Assembly (NCBI GenBank): GCA_018263115.1
Contig: JADFDC010000001.1
Location: 114,446-178,445 of the forward strand
DNA length: 64,000 nt
Direction of reading: 5' to 3'
DNA from: Thiobacillus sp.
GTDB taxonomy: Bacteria > Pseudomonadota > Gammaproteobacteria > Burkholderiales > Thiobacillaceae
The notes under the pieces: model-generated
Databases searched by the model: none
What the model was told of the DNA's origin: nothing
The model's input: only the letters and a program-made list of their open reading frames with translations
Position numbers and translations under genes: made by a program
In this document: in pieces, positions 35,624 through 45,662 of the stretch
How positions within the stretch are numbered: position 1 is the first letter of the stretch
Layout of the letters: each line of letters opens with the position of its first letter

Positions 35624-37410
35624 GCTGGCGAACTGAACTGCATGCGGTGTAGTTGGGCATACCGTCCACCCAGAGCAAGCAGTTCGGCGTGCCTGCCGAT
35701 TTCGACAATGCGCCCCTGTTCCATGACAACAATTCGGTCGGCTTTTTCAATGGTAGACAGGCGGTGGGCGATGACAATGGTCGTGCGGCCCTGCATGAGG
35801 TTTTCCAGTGCCGCCTGAACATGGCGCTCGGATTCGGTGTCCAGTGCCGAGGTTGCCTCGTCGAGGATCAGGATGGGCGTGTCCTTCAGCAATGCCCGGG
35901 CGATGGCAATGCGCTGGCGCTGGCCGCCGGAAAGCTTGATGCCGTTCTCGCCCACTATCGTATCCAGTCCTTCTGGCATTTCGCTGATGAAGTCCCAGGC
36001 ATGCGCGGCTTCGGCTGCCTTGCGTATCTCATTGTCGCTGGCGCCGCGTTTTGCGCCGTAGGCGATGTTGCCGCGCAACGTGTCATTGAACAGCACGATT
36101 TCCTGCGACACGCTGGCGATGTTCGCACGCAGGCTGGCCAGTGTGTATTCCTCGGCTGGCTGGCTGTCGAACAAAATGCGGCCCTGGCTTGGAGTATAAA
36201 AACGCGGCAGTAGGCCCACCAGACTGGTTTTGCCGGCGCCGGAACCGCCTACCAGTGCCAGAGTCTCGCCTGGCTGAATATGAAGGTCGATATCCAGCAG
36301 AGCGGCTTGCTGTTTGCCGGGATATGACAGCGCTACCTGCTCAAAACGGATGTCACCGGTCAACCTGCCGGCAGCATGAGTCCCCGGATCGGCTTCGGGA
36401 ATCTCGTCGAGAATTTCAAAAACGACCTCAGCAGAAGCCAGACCGCGCTGCAGGACATCATTCAAGGTGGTCAGCCGCTTGAGAGGCGGGAACAGCAGCA
36501 TCATGGCAATGAAAAACGAGACAAATCCACCCACGGTGGTCTGGTCATTGACGGCCTGCTGCATGGCGATAAAGAAAATAATGGCCAGCGGAATGGACGC
36601 GAGAATTTCGACAAACGGCGTATTCGCGCCTAATGTAACAACCCGTTTCATTTCCAGTTTTCGTGCCTTGTCCGCCCGCTCATGGAATCGGGCTATTTCA
36701 TAAGGCTGAGCATCGAATATTCGCACCAGCCGGTGGGCGGAAAGCGATTCCGTCAGGGATTCCGTCAGCATGCCGACATTGTTCTGAGCGGCATGCGAGA
36801 TAGTCCTCAAACGCTTGCCAACCTTGATGACGATGAAAACGATGGGCGGAAAGGTGATGAATATGATCAGCGTCAGTTGCCAGTTTGTCCAAAGCAGATA
36901 AACCAGGAGCGCGACGATGGTCAGCGCATCCTTGGTCAACGCGGTCAGGCCGGTCGTGGTCGCACGCATGACCTGCATGACGTTGAATGCGACATGCGCG
37001 GTCAACTGGCTGGTGCTGACATTGTCGAAATAACTGACGGGCAGGGTCAGCAGTTTCCTGTGCATGGCTTCGCGAAGATCCTGAACCAGGCGCGTATCGA
37101 TCCAGTTGATTGAATAGCTGGCGGCGAAACTGGACAGGCCGCGCAGAACGAGCAAGGCGATGATGCCGGCCGGCATCCAGAACAGCCAGGCCTGATTTTT
37201 TGCCACGAAGCCTTCATCCAGCATCTGCTTGAACAGGGCAGGCAGAACGGGTTCCAGGGATGCCGTGATGGCGTTTGCAATGATGGCGACCAGCAGGATT
37301 TTCCAGTGCGGCCGCGCATATTTGAGCAGCCTGAGGTAAAGCGCTTTTCCACTGACATGCGGCTTGTCCATGCCGCTTTGAATGGAGGCAGGGTTTTTGG
37401 AATCCGGCAT
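35620..37410 (-). CDS. msbA: Lipid A export ABC transporter/permease MsbA
   Basis: The 596-residue half-transporter fuses a six-helix exporter domain (about residues 25-340) with an ATPase: Walker A LVGGSGAGKTSLV, signature LSGGQRQRIAIARALL, Walker B ILILDEATSALD. MsbA flips lipid A core across the inner membrane. It shares one base with the mgtE stop and four with the ttcA start. The assignment over other lipid exporters is from similarity and is fairly firm. Confidence 0.88.
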   Translation of the reverse strand: MPDSKNPASIQSGMDKPHVSGKALYLRLLKYARPHWKILLVAIIANAITASLEPVLPALFKQMLDEGFVAKNQAWLFWMPAGIIALLVLRGLSSFAASYSINWIDTRLVQDLREAMHRKLLTLPVSYFDNVSTSQLTAHVAFNVMQVMRATTTGLTALTKDALTIVALLVYLLWTNWQLTLIIFITFPPIVFIVIKVGKRLRTISHAAQNNVGMLTESLTESLSAHRLVRIFDAQPYEIARFHERADKARKLEMKRVVTLGANTPFVEILASIPLAIIFFIAMQQAVNDQTTVGGFVSFFIAMMLLFPPLKRLTTLNDVLQRGLASAEVVFEILDEIPEADPGTHAAGRLTGDIRFEQVALSYPGKQQAALLDIDLHIQPGETLALVGGSGAGKTSLVGLLPRFYTPSQGRILFDSQPAEEYTLASLRANIASVSQEIVLFNDTLRGNIAYGAKRGASDNEIRKAAEAAHAWDFISEMPEGLDTIVGENGIKLSGGQRQRIAIARALLKDTPILILDEATSALDTESERHVQAALENLMQGRTTIVIAHRLSTIEKADRIVVMEQGRIVEIGRHAELLALGGRYAQLHRMQFSSPA

Positions 37411-38858
37411 CAGAGCAGAAACACCGTGGCCAAACCAAGGAAGATAAAGAACCCCATGCTGTCGGTCGTGGCGGTCAGCAATACGGATGATCCCAGCGCC
37501 GGGTCACGGTTCATGCGTTCCATGGTCAGCGGAATCAATATTCCCGCCAGTGCTGCCACGATCATGTTCAGCAGCATCGCCAGCGCCATGACGCCGCCCA
37601 GCGCCAGGTTCTGATACAGCAACCAGGCAAACACGCCCACGGCCAGCCCCCAGACAATGCCGTTCAGCACCGCGACACCCAATTCCTTGAACAAAAGCCG
37701 GCGCGCATTGGATTGCGTGATCTGGCCAAGTGCCAGGCCGCGAATGATCAGGGCTGTTGTCTGGTTGCCCGAGTTGCCTCCAATGCCTGCGATGATGGGC
37801 ATCAGAGCTGCCAGTGCCGCCAGCTTTTCAATGCTGCCCTCGAATATGCCGATGACGCGCGAGGCAATGAATGCGGTCATCAGGTTGATGGCCAGCCACA
37901 TCCAGCGGTTGCGCGCCGCTTTCCAGACCGTTGAGAAAAGGTCTTCTTCTTCCTTCAGGCCCGCCATCGACAGCATGTCCGACTCCGCACTTTTGCGGAT
38001 GTAATCGACCACGGCATCCACGGTCAGCCGCCCGATCAGGCGATTCTGGGTGTCGATCACAGGCGCCATCACCAGGTCATAACGCTCAAACGCCTGCGCA
38101 GCTTCGTGGGCATCGTCATCCGGATGGAAGCTTACGTAATCTTCGACCATGATCGCGGCCACAGTCGCTTCCGGGTCGGAGGTCAGCAGGCGCTTCAGCG
38201 GTAGCACGCCAATGAGGTGATCGTCACGTTCGATGACAAACAGCTTGTCAAGCTGATCGGGCAATTCCCCAAGCCGGCGAAGATAACGCAGCGCCACTTC
38301 AAGTGTGACATCGGCACGGATGGTAACCATGTCGAAATCCATCAGGGCGCCAACCTGATCCTCGGGAAAAGCCAGGGCGGATTGCAGTCGCGCGCGTTTC
38401 TGCGCATCCAGCGAGGTCAGCAGTTCCTGAATGACGTCATGCGGCAGATCTGGCGCCAGGTCAGCGATTTCATCGGTGTCCAGGGTTTCCGCGGCGGCCA
38501 GCAGTTCGGCATTGTCCATGCTCGAAATGAGCGATTCCCTAACAGCATCCGATACTTCAAGCAGGATTTCGCCGTCGCGCTCGGCCTTGACCAGATCCCA
38601 TACCACCAGACGCTCATTGAGCGGCAGCGATTCGAGGATGTAGGCGACGTCCGCCGGATGAAGTTCATCAAGCTTCTTCTGCAGTTCGGCAATGTTCTGC
38701 TTGTGCACGATGGATTCGACCAGATCCTGGCGCGGTCCGCCCTGGCGATGGACGAGATCTTCCACCAGCTTCTGCTTGGCAAGCAGAAGCTGCACCTGAT
38801 GCAGATGTTCTTCCAGGCTATCCTGGTTGTGATGGGGGGCTTCGAATTCTTCTGTCAT
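37410..38858 (-). CDS. mgtE: Magnesium transporter MgtE
   Basis: The 482-residue protein has the N-terminal helical MgtE domain (LQKKLDELHPADVAYILESLPLNERLVVWDLV), two CBS domains (GVLPLKRLLTSDPEATVAAIM; DLVMAPVIDTQNRLIGRLTV), and five C-terminal membrane helices with the pore motif PIIAGIGGNSGNQTTALIIRGLALG. It is a Mg2+-gated Mg2+ channel. It heads the mgtE-msbA-ttcA run. Confidence 0.95.
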   Translation of the reverse strand: MTEEFEAPHHNQDSLEEHLHQVQLLLAKQKLVEDLVHRQGGPRQDLVESIVHKQNIAELQKKLDELHPADVAYILESLPLNERLVVWDLVKAERDGEILLEVSDAVRESLISSMDNAELLAAAETLDTDEIADLAPDLPHDVIQELLTSLDAQKRARLQSALAFPEDQVGALMDFDMVTIRADVTLEVALRYLRRLGELPDQLDKLFVIERDDHLIGVLPLKRLLTSDPEATVAAIMVEDYVSFHPDDDAHEAAQAFERYDLVMAPVIDTQNRLIGRLTVDAVVDYIRKSAESDMLSMAGLKEEEDLFSTVWKAARNRWMWLAINLMTAFIASRVIGIFEGSIEKLAALAALMPIIAGIGGNSGNQTTALIIRGLALGQITQSNARRLLFKELGVAVLNGIVWGLAVGVFAWLLYQNLALGGVMALAMLLNMIVAALAGILIPLTMERMNRDPALGSSVLLTATTDSMGFFIFLGLATVFLL

Positions 38859-38910
38859 GGCGGCCGCGAAATTTCCGCGATTTTACTCCGCCGCGCTTGG
38901 CGCAAGCGGA

Positions 38911-39609
38911 TTATTTCGGCACTTGCGCGTAACGCATGCGCGCCGCGATGGTAGCTATGCGACGCTTGTATTTACGCGAAGCGCGGTTGTCCTCATACCA
39001 GCGCGGATTGGGTACCATGGCGGCGAGCGCGGCAGACTGTCCGGCAGTGAGGCCGGCAGCGGATTTTCTGAAATAACGGCGAGAGGCGGCTTCGGCGCCG
39101 TAGATGCCATCGCCCCATTCGATGATGTTGAGGTAAACCTCCAGAATCCGGCGCTTGCTCCAGGTGGTTTCAATCATCAGGGTGATGACGGCTTCCTGTC
39201 CTTTGCGCACGAAGCTTTTATCCGATGACAGGAACAGGTTCTTGGCGAGCTGTTGGCTGATGGTGGAACCGCCGGCTACAAGTCGGCCTTTTTTCAGGTT
39301 TTTCTTGACGGCGGTTTGGATGCCTTCGATATCGAAGCCTTCGTGATTGAGGAACTTGCCGTCCTCGGCGGCGACGATGGCACGTTTGAGGTGTATAGAA
39401 ATGTTTTCGTAAGGCACCCATTTGTGCCGTAACGCCGCATCCGGTCTTGCTTGTTGCATGCGCGCCAGCCCGGCCTGCATAAAGGCGCTTGAAGACGGGT
39501 TATGGTCGATCCACCACAGGACGTGGGCAAATATCCAAACCTGATACAGCAGAAACAGGCCGAGCAAAATTGCCAGCCCGCGCCACAGTCCGCCAAGGAT
39601 GGTTTTCAA
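38911..39609 (-). CDS. mtgA: Monofunctional biosynthetic peptidoglycan transglycosylase
   Basis: The 232-residue GT51 enzyme has a single N-terminal anchor (GLAILLGLFLLYQVWIFAHVLWW) and motifs RAIVAAEDGKFLNHEGFD (catalytic Glu), GGSTISQQLAKNLFLS and KRRILEVYLNIIEWGDGIYGAEAA. It polymerises lipid II. A TTG start at 39609 overlaps the aroE stop by four bases with GAGGG upstream; ATG choices further out fall inside aroE. Confidence 0.92.
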   Translation of the reverse strand: MKTILGGLWRGLAILLGLFLLYQVWIFAHVLWWIDHNPSSSAFMQAGLARMQQARPDAALRHKWVPYENISIHLKRAIVAAEDGKFLNHEGFDIEGIQTAVKKNLKKGRLVAGGSTISQQLAKNLFLSSDKSFVRKGQEAVITLMIETTWSKRRILEVYLNIIEWGDGIYGAEAASRRYFRKSAAGLTAGQSAALAAMVPNPRWYEDNRASRKYKRRIATIAARMRYAQVPK

Positions 39610-40424
39610 ATACCGGCCCTCAGCATTGCCATGACGGGCGTGGTATCCGGGCGAACGTCGCGCCATAGATAAAAACTTTCCGCTGCCTGCTCGACCAGCA
39701 TGCCTAGTCCATCGGAAACAATCGAAGCGCCGTGTTGTCGCGCCCATGCCATGAAAGGCGTATCCATCTTGCCGTACATCATGTCGTAGGCGAGCGCGCC
39801 GGGTTTGAACAACGTGTCAGGCAAGGGTGGCAGTTCTCCCTTGAGGCTGGCGGAAGTGGCATTGATGACAGCGTCGAAGCTGCCGCTCAATTCATGAAAT
39901 CCGCAACCGCTTGTATTGCCCTGGTTGTCGAGCCAGCCAGCCAGCCTGATAGCTTTCTCAGGCGTGCGGTTGGCGATTACAAGTTCTGCAGGATTGCATT
40001 GCAACAACGGCAGGCCTACGCCCGACGCCGCGCCGCCCGCGCCCAGTAACAGCAGGCGCTTTCCTTCGATGGGGAGTTTGAGATTCTCCCCGATATCCCG
40101 AACCAGACCGGCGCCATCCGTGTTGTCGCCAAGAATGACGCCATCGCTTTCAAACTTCAGGGTGTTGACCGCTTCGGCTGTCAAAGCCCGGTCTGTGTGT
40201 TTTGTGGCAAACCTGAAAGCCTGATGCTTGAAGGGCACGGTGACATTCGCGCCCGCGCCGCCCTGGTCACGGAAAGTGGCAACCGCTCCGGCAAAGTCAT
40301 CCAGCGGCGCAAGAATCGCCTGGTAATCCATATCCTGCCCGGTTTGCTTTGCAAACTCGGCATGGATGAGCGGGGATTTTGAATGCGTGATGGGGTTGCC
40401 GAATACGGCGTAATGGCTGGTCAT
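39606..40424 (-). CDS. aroE: Shikimate dehydrogenase
   Basis: The 272-residue NADP enzyme of the aromatic pathway has YAVFGNPITHSKSPLIH, NVTVPFKHQAF, GDNTDGAGLVRDI and the dinucleotide fold LLLGAGGAASGVGLPLL. Its ATG (40424) lies inside a perfect 14-bp hairpin described separately. It is coupled to mtgA at the 3' end. Confidence 0.96.
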   Translation of the reverse strand: MTSHYAVFGNPITHSKSPLIHAEFAKQTGQDMDYQAILAPLDDFAGAVATFRDQGGAGANVTVPFKHQAFRFATKHTDRALTAEAVNTLKFESDGVILGDNTDGAGLVRDIGENLKLPIEGKRLLLLGAGGAASGVGLPLLQCNPAELVIANRTPEKAIRLAGWLDNQGNTSGCGFHELSGSFDAVINATSASLKGELPPLPDTLFKPGALAYDMMYGKMDTPFMAWARQHGASIVSDGLGMLVEQAAESFYLWRDVRPDTTPVMAMLRAGI

Positions 40425-40450
40425 GGGCCTGATTTTATCAGGCCCATGAC
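40420..40450 (-). promoter_or_regulatory. Perfect hairpin enclosing the aroE start codon
   Basis: GTCATGGGCCTGAT and ATCAGGCCCATGAC form a 14-bp perfect stem with a three-base loop, and the aroE ATG is in the 3' arm on the mRNA. No T run follows, so it is not a typical terminator. The 5' arm also holds an ATG that opens an eight-residue frame (MGLIKSGP) whose TGA overlaps the aroE ATG, which would fit a leader ORF that opens the hairpin by translation. Confidence 0.55.
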
Positions 40451-40481
40451 GGATCAGCGGTCTTGCTCTGAGTAGTCCTGA

Positions 40482-41663
40482 TTACAGAATCGGAGCGTTG
40501 ACATAGCGCTCGCCGCGTTCGTACACCACGTGCGCACGGCCTACCAGCAGGGGATCGAGCGGGCCGATCTGGTCGATGTCCTTTTTCGCGTAGGGCAGCT
40601 TGTGCAGGATGTAACGCATGGCATTGAGCCGAGCACGCTTCTTGTCGTCGGACTTGATTACCGTCCAGGGAGAATCCGCGGTGTCCGTGTAAAAGAACAT
40701 GGCTTCCTTGGCCTTGGTGTAATCGTCCCATTTGTCCAGCGATGCCAGGTCGATGGGTGAGAGTTTCCATTGCTTGAGCGGGTGCGCTTCGCGTTCCTTG
40801 AAACGTCGCCGCTGTTCTTCCCGGCTGACGGAAAACCAGAACTTGATCAGATGGATGCCGCTGCGGGCCAGGTTGCGTTCGAATTCGGGCGCCTGGCGCA
40901 TGAATTCCAGATACTCGTCGTCGGTGCAAAATCCCATCACCCGTTCGACTCCGGCGCGGTTATACCAGGAACGGTCGAACAGGGCGATTTCGCCGGCGGT
41001 CGGCAGATGTTGAACATAACGTTGAAAGTACCACTGTCCACGCTCGGTCTCGGAGGGTTTTTCAAGCGCCACGACGTGTGCACCCCGGGGATTGAGGTGC
41101 TCCATGAAGCGTTTGATCGTTCCCCCTTTGCCAGCAGCGTCCCGCCCTTCGAACAGGATCACGACCCGCTGGCCGGTTTCCTTGACCCAGGCCTGCAGTT
41201 TGAGCAATTCCACCTGAAGGTGGTATTTCTGTTTTTCATAATTCTTGCGCGACATCAGGTTCTTGTAGGGGTAGCCGCCCTCGCGCCAGTCGTCCGACAA
41301 CTCCTCATCGGGATTGCGGCGGGAGCCGGGGCCGCCGGGCAAGTGCTGCTTGAGCAGCACCTTGCGTAGTTCCTCCGCGTCTTCGGCTGAGGCGCCCGCG
41401 AAAATCGCTTCAAGGGACTGGATCAATTCAGGGCCGCTGCCAACCGCGGTGCCACGGTCAAGGATATCCTGCACGGCCGTGATTTTGGCTGCCTGTGCTG
41501 CGTCTACTGCCTCGTTGATTGCATACCGTTCAATGCCTTCGGCGCTGATGACCGGCGGCACGTCGCCTTCAGATGCCCGGCGAGTACGCGAGCCATTCCG
41601 TTTATTGATGAGGGGAAGCTGCTTTTTGGCTGCTTGAGCGCGTGTGCTGGATTTGGTTGCCAT
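40482..41663 (-). CDS. ppk2: Polyphosphate kinase 2
   Basis: The 393-residue protein has a ~120-residue N-terminal extension and a PPK2 core: Walker A FEGRDAAGKGGTIKR, Walker B FDRSWYNRAGVERVMGF and lid residues EEQRRRFKERE. PPK2 enzymes make nucleoside triphosphates or diphosphates from polyphosphate. The ATG at 41663 with GGAAA upstream is preferred to one 12 bases earlier. It stops 58 bases before aroE. Confidence 0.93.
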   Translation of the reverse strand: MATKSSTRAQAAKKQLPLINKRNGSRTRRASEGDVPPVISAEGIERYAINEAVDAAQAAKITAVQDILDRGTAVGSGPELIQSLEAIFAGASAEDAEELRKVLLKQHLPGGPGSRRNPDEELSDDWREGGYPYKNLMSRKNYEKQKYHLQVELLKLQAWVKETGQRVVILFEGRDAAGKGGTIKRFMEHLNPRGAHVVALEKPSETERGQWYFQRYVQHLPTAGEIALFDRSWYNRAGVERVMGFCTDDEYLEFMRQAPEFERNLARSGIHLIKFWFSVSREEQRRRFKEREAHPLKQWKLSPIDLASLDKWDDYTKAKEAMFFYTDTADSPWTVIKSDDKKRARLNAMRYILHKLPYAKKDIDQIGPLDPLLVGRAHVVYERGERYVNAPIL

Positions 41664-41803
41664 GATTATTTCCAAACTGATGCCTGATATCGGTTCACTC
41701 AGGCCAATTAAACATAAGAAAACCTTTTAATACTAATATGCTTTCAGCCGAGTGCAAGGTTTGATTTCGGGAACTTGATGGGGTTAAGGTTTTTACGACA
41801 ATA

Positions 41804-42259
41804 CTAGCTCTGACTCCAGGGCAGATTGTTGTATTTCCAGCCGCCCAGTTTGCCACGCTGGTTAGTCTGTTTGTCCACATCGCCTTCAAAGCCGTCCAAC
41901 ACGTTGTAACAGTCACGGTAGCCATTCAGCGTTGCGGCTTCTGCCGCCTTGTGAGATCTAAGTCCATTGCGGCATATGAAAAGAGTAAGTGCTTCCATAT
42001 CGACCTGCTGTTTCAGCTGCGTCAGAAAATGCGGATTGAGATGCCAGCCTGGATAAGTCATCCACTCAACTTCCACTGCTCCTGGAATCTTGCCCACCAG
42101 ATCCAGTTCTGCTCGGCTGCGAACATCGATGAGGCGGGAGCCCGGGGCGAGTTGCAAAATCTCCGCTGCCTCACCCGGCGTCAGTGCGCCTTCGTAAGGT
42201 AATTGTGCTGTCCTGGCGCGCTGTTGGGCTGAAGCAAGAATTTCTGTCAGGCGTCCCAT
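41804..42259 (-). CDS. Rhodanese-like domain protein
   Basis: The 151-residue single-domain rhodanese has the active-site loop FICRNGLRSHKAA with the sulfur-carrying Cys and the CH2A-like IDVRSRAELDLVGKIPGAV. Start at 42259 (MGRLTEIL) follows the usual N-terminus of the betaproteobacterial group; an ATG at 42286 is also possible. The sulfur donor is unknown. Confidence 0.85.
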   Translation of the reverse strand: MGRLTEILASAQQRARTAQLPYEGALTPGEAAEILQLAPGSRLIDVRSRAELDLVGKIPGAVEVEWMTYPGWHLNPHFLTQLKQQVDMEALTLFICRNGLRSHKAAEAATLNGYRDCYNVLDGFEGDVDKQTNQRGKLGGWKYNNLPWSQS

Positions 42260-42400
42260 GCTTGTTCTCGCTGTTTGTTGAGACATTCCGAGTATATGCC
42301 ACCCAACCCAACTCGCAACATGCACATAATTGGTGCAATTTGAAAGCGATGTGCCCCGTTGAGGTGCGGTTCAGTGGTTTGGCAACATCGAAAGGCCTTG

Positions 42401-42415
42401 TGGCACAATGGATGT
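42401..42415 (+). promoter_or_regulatory. Near-consensus sigma-54 promoter candidate for glnA
   Basis: TGGCAC at the -24 position is followed ten bases later by GT where GC is expected. It lies about 90 bases before glnA, a gene often under sigma-54/NtrC control, and ntrB-ntrC are downstream. The -12 mismatch keeps confidence low. Confidence 0.35.
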
Positions 42416-42506
42416 TTTCGGTTTAACTGATGGCATGGTTTCTGCAGTAACCCCGCCGTCGAATATTTTTCAATGGCTCATTTTTTGATTTGAGGAGAGC
42501 ACTACC

Positions 42507-43916
42507 ATGGCGGTCGCCGATGTAATGAAGATGATTGCGGACAATGAAGCCCGTTTCGTTGATCTGCGTTTTACCGATACCCGCGGCAAGGAACAGCATG
42601 TTTCCATTCCGGCGCGCATCGTAGATGGAGAGTGGTTTGAGAACGGCCATCCCTTTGATGGTTCCTCGATTGCCGGCTGGAAAGGCATTCAGGCCTCCGA
42701 TATGCTGCTGAAAGCGGACCCGGATACCGCTTTCATGGATCCGTTTTTCGACGAAGCCACCATGGTGCTGACTTGCGATGTCATCGAACCCTCGGATGGC
42801 AAAGGGTATGACCGCGACCCGCGATCAGTGGGCCGTCGTGCTGAAGCCTATTTGAAGTCCACAGGTATTGCCGACACCGCCTATTTTGGCCCCGAGCCAG
42901 AGTTCTTCATTTTTGATTCCGTTACCTGGCATGACGACATGTCAGGTTGCTCGGTCAAGATTGAATCCGAGGAAGCCGCCTGGTCTTCCGCCGAGAAATT
43001 CGAAGAGCGAAATACCGGCCATCGCCCCGGCATCAAGGGCGGTTACTTCCCTGTGCCCCCCGTCGATTCGCTGCAGGACATCCGTGCTGCCATGGTCATG
43101 GCGCTGGAAGAAATCGGCATTCCGGTAGAAGTGTTCCACCATGAAGTGGCCACCGCGGGCCAGTGCGAAATCGGCACCGTGTTCAATACTCTGGTTCGCC
43201 GTGCTGACTGGACTCAGACCCTGAAATACATCGTACAGAACGTGGCTCATGCCTACGGCAAGACCGCCACCTTCATGCCCAAGCCCATCGTGGGCGACAA
43301 TGGTTCCGGCATGCACGTGCACCAGTCGTTGTGGAAAGACGGCAAAAACCTGTTCGCGGGCAATGGCTATGCCGGCCTGTCCGAGATGTGCCTGTATTAC
43401 ATCGGTGGCATCATCAAGCATGCCAAGGCATTGAACGCCATCACCAATCCTTCCACCAATTCTTACAAGCGTCTGGTGCCGGGATTTGAAGCGCCCGTCA
43501 TGCTGGCCTATTCGGCCCGCAACCGTTCCGCGTCCATCCGCATCCCGATCGCGGCCAGCGAAAAGGCCCGTCGTATCGAGACCCGTTTCCCCGATCCTAC
43601 GGCAAACCCTTATCTGGCTTTCTCCGCACTGATGATGGCTGGTCTGGACGGCATCCAGAACAAGATTCATCCTGGCGATCCTGCAGACAAAGACCTGTAC
43701 GATCTACCGCCGGAAGAAGATGCCAAGATCCCGAAGGTTTGTCACAGCCTGGAAATGGCGCTGGAGCACCTGGACAAGGATCGCGAGTTCCTGACCCGCG
43801 GCGGCGTATTCTCCAACGACATGATCGATGCCTACATCGGATTGAAAATGGAAGAAGTGACCAAGTTCCGCATGACCACCCATCCTGTGGAATTCGCGAT
43901 GTACTACTCACTGTAA
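42507..43916 (+). CDS. glnA: Glutamine synthetase type I
   Basis: The 469-residue enzyme joins ammonia and glutamate. Motifs are [79 protein letters not shown] and the adenylylation site near Tyr398 in [20 protein letters not shown]. It is followed by two terminators, then a DUF4124 gene and ntrBC. Confidence 0.98.
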   Translation: MAVADVMKMIADNEARFVDLRFTDTRGKEQHVSIPARIVDGEWFENGHPFDGSSIAGWKGIQASDMLLKADPDTAFMDPFFDEATMVLTCDVIEPSDGKGYDRDPRSVGRRAEAYLKSTGIADTAYFGPEPEFFIFDSVTWHDDMSGCSVKIESEEAAWSSAEKFEERNTGHRPGIKGGYFPVPPVDSLQDIRAAMVMALEEIGIPVEVFHHEVATAGQCEIGTVFNTLVRRADWTQTLKYIVQNVAHAYGKTATFMPKPIVGDNGSGMHVHQSLWKDGKNLFAGNGYAGLSEMCLYYIGGIIKHAKALNAITNPSTNSYKRLVPGFEAPVMLAYSARNRSASIRIPIAASEKARRIETRFPDPTANPYLAFSALMMAGLDGIQNKIHPGDPADKDLYDLPPEEDAKIPKVCHSLEMALEHLDKDREFLTRGGVFSNDMIDAYIGLKMEEVTKFRMTTHPVEFAMYYSL

Positions 43917-43932
43917 GTTGTTCCAGCTTGGT

Positions 43933-43960
43933 GAAAAAGGCGGCCTTGGCCGCCCTTTTC
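43933..43960 (+). terminator. Intrinsic terminator 1 after glnA
   Basis: AAAAAGGCGGCC-TT-GGCCGCCCTTTT forms a hairpin with flanking A and T runs. Confidence 0.8.
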
Positions 43961-43972
43961 ATGGAAGTATGC

Positions 43973-43996
43973 AAAGCGGCCTTGGCCGCTTTTTCA
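43973..43996 (+). terminator. Intrinsic terminator 2 after glnA
   Basis: AAAGCGGCC-TT-GGCCGCTTTTT repeats the same GCGGCCTTGGCCGC core 36 bases downstream and has a stronger T run. The tandem pair may ensure tight termination. Confidence 0.85.
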
Positions 43997-44102
43997 TTTT
44001 TCTTGGTACGGTGCGGCGGTTGCCGCCCATTTCGGGAACCATCCGGTTCAAGACAAGACTTATTTACGCCGTTAAAAATGGGTCTCGGGTAAACTTTTAT
44101 AC

Positions 44103-44582
44103 ATGAAAGACTTCGTCATTCTTTTTCTGCTGGCCATGGCATTATCGATGCAGGTGCAAGCGGAAATCTACAAGTACATCGATGAAAACGGCCAGGTGAC
44201 CTTTACCGATGTGGCTCGAAAGGGTCAGCGCGCGGAAAAGGTGTATGGCCTGCCGAGCAGCCCGCGCAGTCTTTCCCATGGCGGGAGCAGCGGCACAAAG
44301 CGGGTGTCCATGCCCAGCCCGGTTGATTTTCCCCGCATCGATACGGGCACGCAAAAGCGTCGGGATGACATCCGGCGCACCGTTCTGGATGAGGAGCTGT
44401 CCACCGAACGACGCAATCTCGATGAAGCAAAGCGGCAGCTTGCGCTGGCTGAACGTCCTTTGTCGGGTGAGAGGAATTCCGATTCAAGTTACCAGACTCG
44501 TCTGAAGCGTCTGCGTGACGCAGTGGAAAATCACGAGCGCAACATCGTCGCCATCCAGAAAGAAATCAGTACTTCTCGTTAG
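44103..44582 (+). CDS. DUF4124 secreted protein with coiled-coil tail
   Basis: The 159-residue product has a signal peptide (cleavage near VQAE), a DUF4124 segment (IYKYIDENGQVTFTDVA) and a C-terminal charged helix of coiled-coil type (RRNLDEAKRQLALAERP, RLKRLRDAVENHERNIVAIQKE). Function is unknown. It sits between glnA and ntrB, 36 bases before the latter, as in many betaproteobacteria. Confidence 0.85.
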   Translation: MKDFVILFLLAMALSMQVQAEIYKYIDENGQVTFTDVARKGQRAEKVYGLPSSPRSLSHGGSSGTKRVSMPSPVDFPRIDTGTQKRRDDIRRTVLDEELSTERRNLDEAKRQLALAERPLSGERNSDSSYQTRLKRLRDAVENHERNIVAIQKEISTSR

Positions 44583-44618
44583 TTTTGCCCGCTGGCACAT
44601 TCGGTGCTAGGTTAGGGC

Positions 44619-45656
44619 ATGGTCTCTCCTCCCCTGTTTGCTGCGTACGATTTTCTCGCGACCGGTGTGTTGCTGGTCGATGCGGATGGGCGCATTGATT
44701 ATGTCAATTCCGCTGCTGAAACCCTGGTTGGCATATCCGGCGTATTGCTGGTGGGGCAGGGTTTTGAAACGGTTTTCGAGAACAGCCCGGAACTGAAGGC
44801 AGCCTATGCAAGCGCTTGTCAGAGCCGGGAGACGGTTACTGAATACGATGTTTCCGCCCAGGTAAATGGGCATCCGCCCGTCAGGGTATCATGCACCGTA
44901 ACGGTGCACGAAGAGCCCAAGGTTGTCGTGATCGAACTGAGGCCCGCCGACCAGCGATTAAGAATCGCCCGGCAGGAAAATATCCGCTCTCAACAGGAAG
45001 CCAGTCGGGAGTTGCTGAGAAATCTGGCGCATGAAATCAAGAATCCGCTGGGCGGTATTCGCGGGGCGGCGCAGTTGCTGGAACGCGAGCTGCCGCGCGA
45101 AAGCCTGCGCGAGTATACCCAGGTCATCATCAAGGAAGCTGACCGGCTGCAATCTTTGATGGAACGGCTTCTGACGCCGCACCGGCTGCCAACGCTATCC
45201 ATGGTCAATATCCACGAAGTGCTGGAACGGGTGAGAAGCCTGCTTCTGGCGGAAACGCCGCGCGGCATAAGAATTGTGCGTGATTATGATGTGAGTCTTC
45301 CAGAATTGAAGGCAGATTCCGAGCAACTCATTCAGGCTGTGCTCAATATTGCGCGCAACGCCGTTCAGGCCATGAAAGGCGAGGGCGAACTGATTTTCAG
45401 GACACGGGTGGCACGTCAGATCACCATGGGTAGTCAAAGGCACCGGCTTGCGCTGCGTCTGGATATTATCGACAACGGGCCGGGGATCCCCGAGCCGCTT
45501 AAAGACCACATATTCTTTCCGCTGGTCAGCGGTCTCGAGGGCGGCAGCGGACTCGGGCTGCCTCTGGCGCAGACGCTCATCGCTCAAAACCATGGCGTGA
45601 TCGAATTCGATTCCGTGCCAGGGCATACCATTTTTTCGATTTATTTTCCGGTTTAG
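44619..45656 (+). CDS. glnL: Nitrogen regulation sensor kinase NtrB
   Basis: The 345-residue soluble kinase has a PAS domain (LVDADGRIDYVNSAAETLVGIS), HisKA with phospho-His in NLAHEIKNPLGGIRGAAQLLERELP, and HATPase (DNGPGIP; GSGLGLPLAQTL). It phosphorylates NtrC when nitrogen is scarce and responds to PII. It is six bases from ntrC. Confidence 0.95.
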   Translation: MVSPPLFAAYDFLATGVLLVDADGRIDYVNSAAETLVGISGVLLVGQGFETVFENSPELKAAYASACQSRETVTEYDVSAQVNGHPPVRVSCTVTVHEEPKVVVIELRPADQRLRIARQENIRSQQEASRELLRNLAHEIKNPLGGIRGAAQLLERELPRESLREYTQVIIKEADRLQSLMERLLTPHRLPTLSMVNIHEVLERVRSLLLAETPRGIRIVRDYDVSLPELKADSEQLIQAVLNIARNAVQAMKGEGELIFRTRVARQITMGSQRHRLALRLDIIDNGPGIPEPLKDHIFFPLVSGLEGGSGLGLPLAQTLIAQNHGVIEFDSVPGHTIFSIYFPV

Positions 45657-45662
45657 AAACCC

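Noticed and set aside
41664..41803. Gene between PPK2 and rhodanese
   Set aside because: The 140 bases are AT-rich and look like a promoter region for PPK2; the only frame overlaps the rhodanese gene without a start site.
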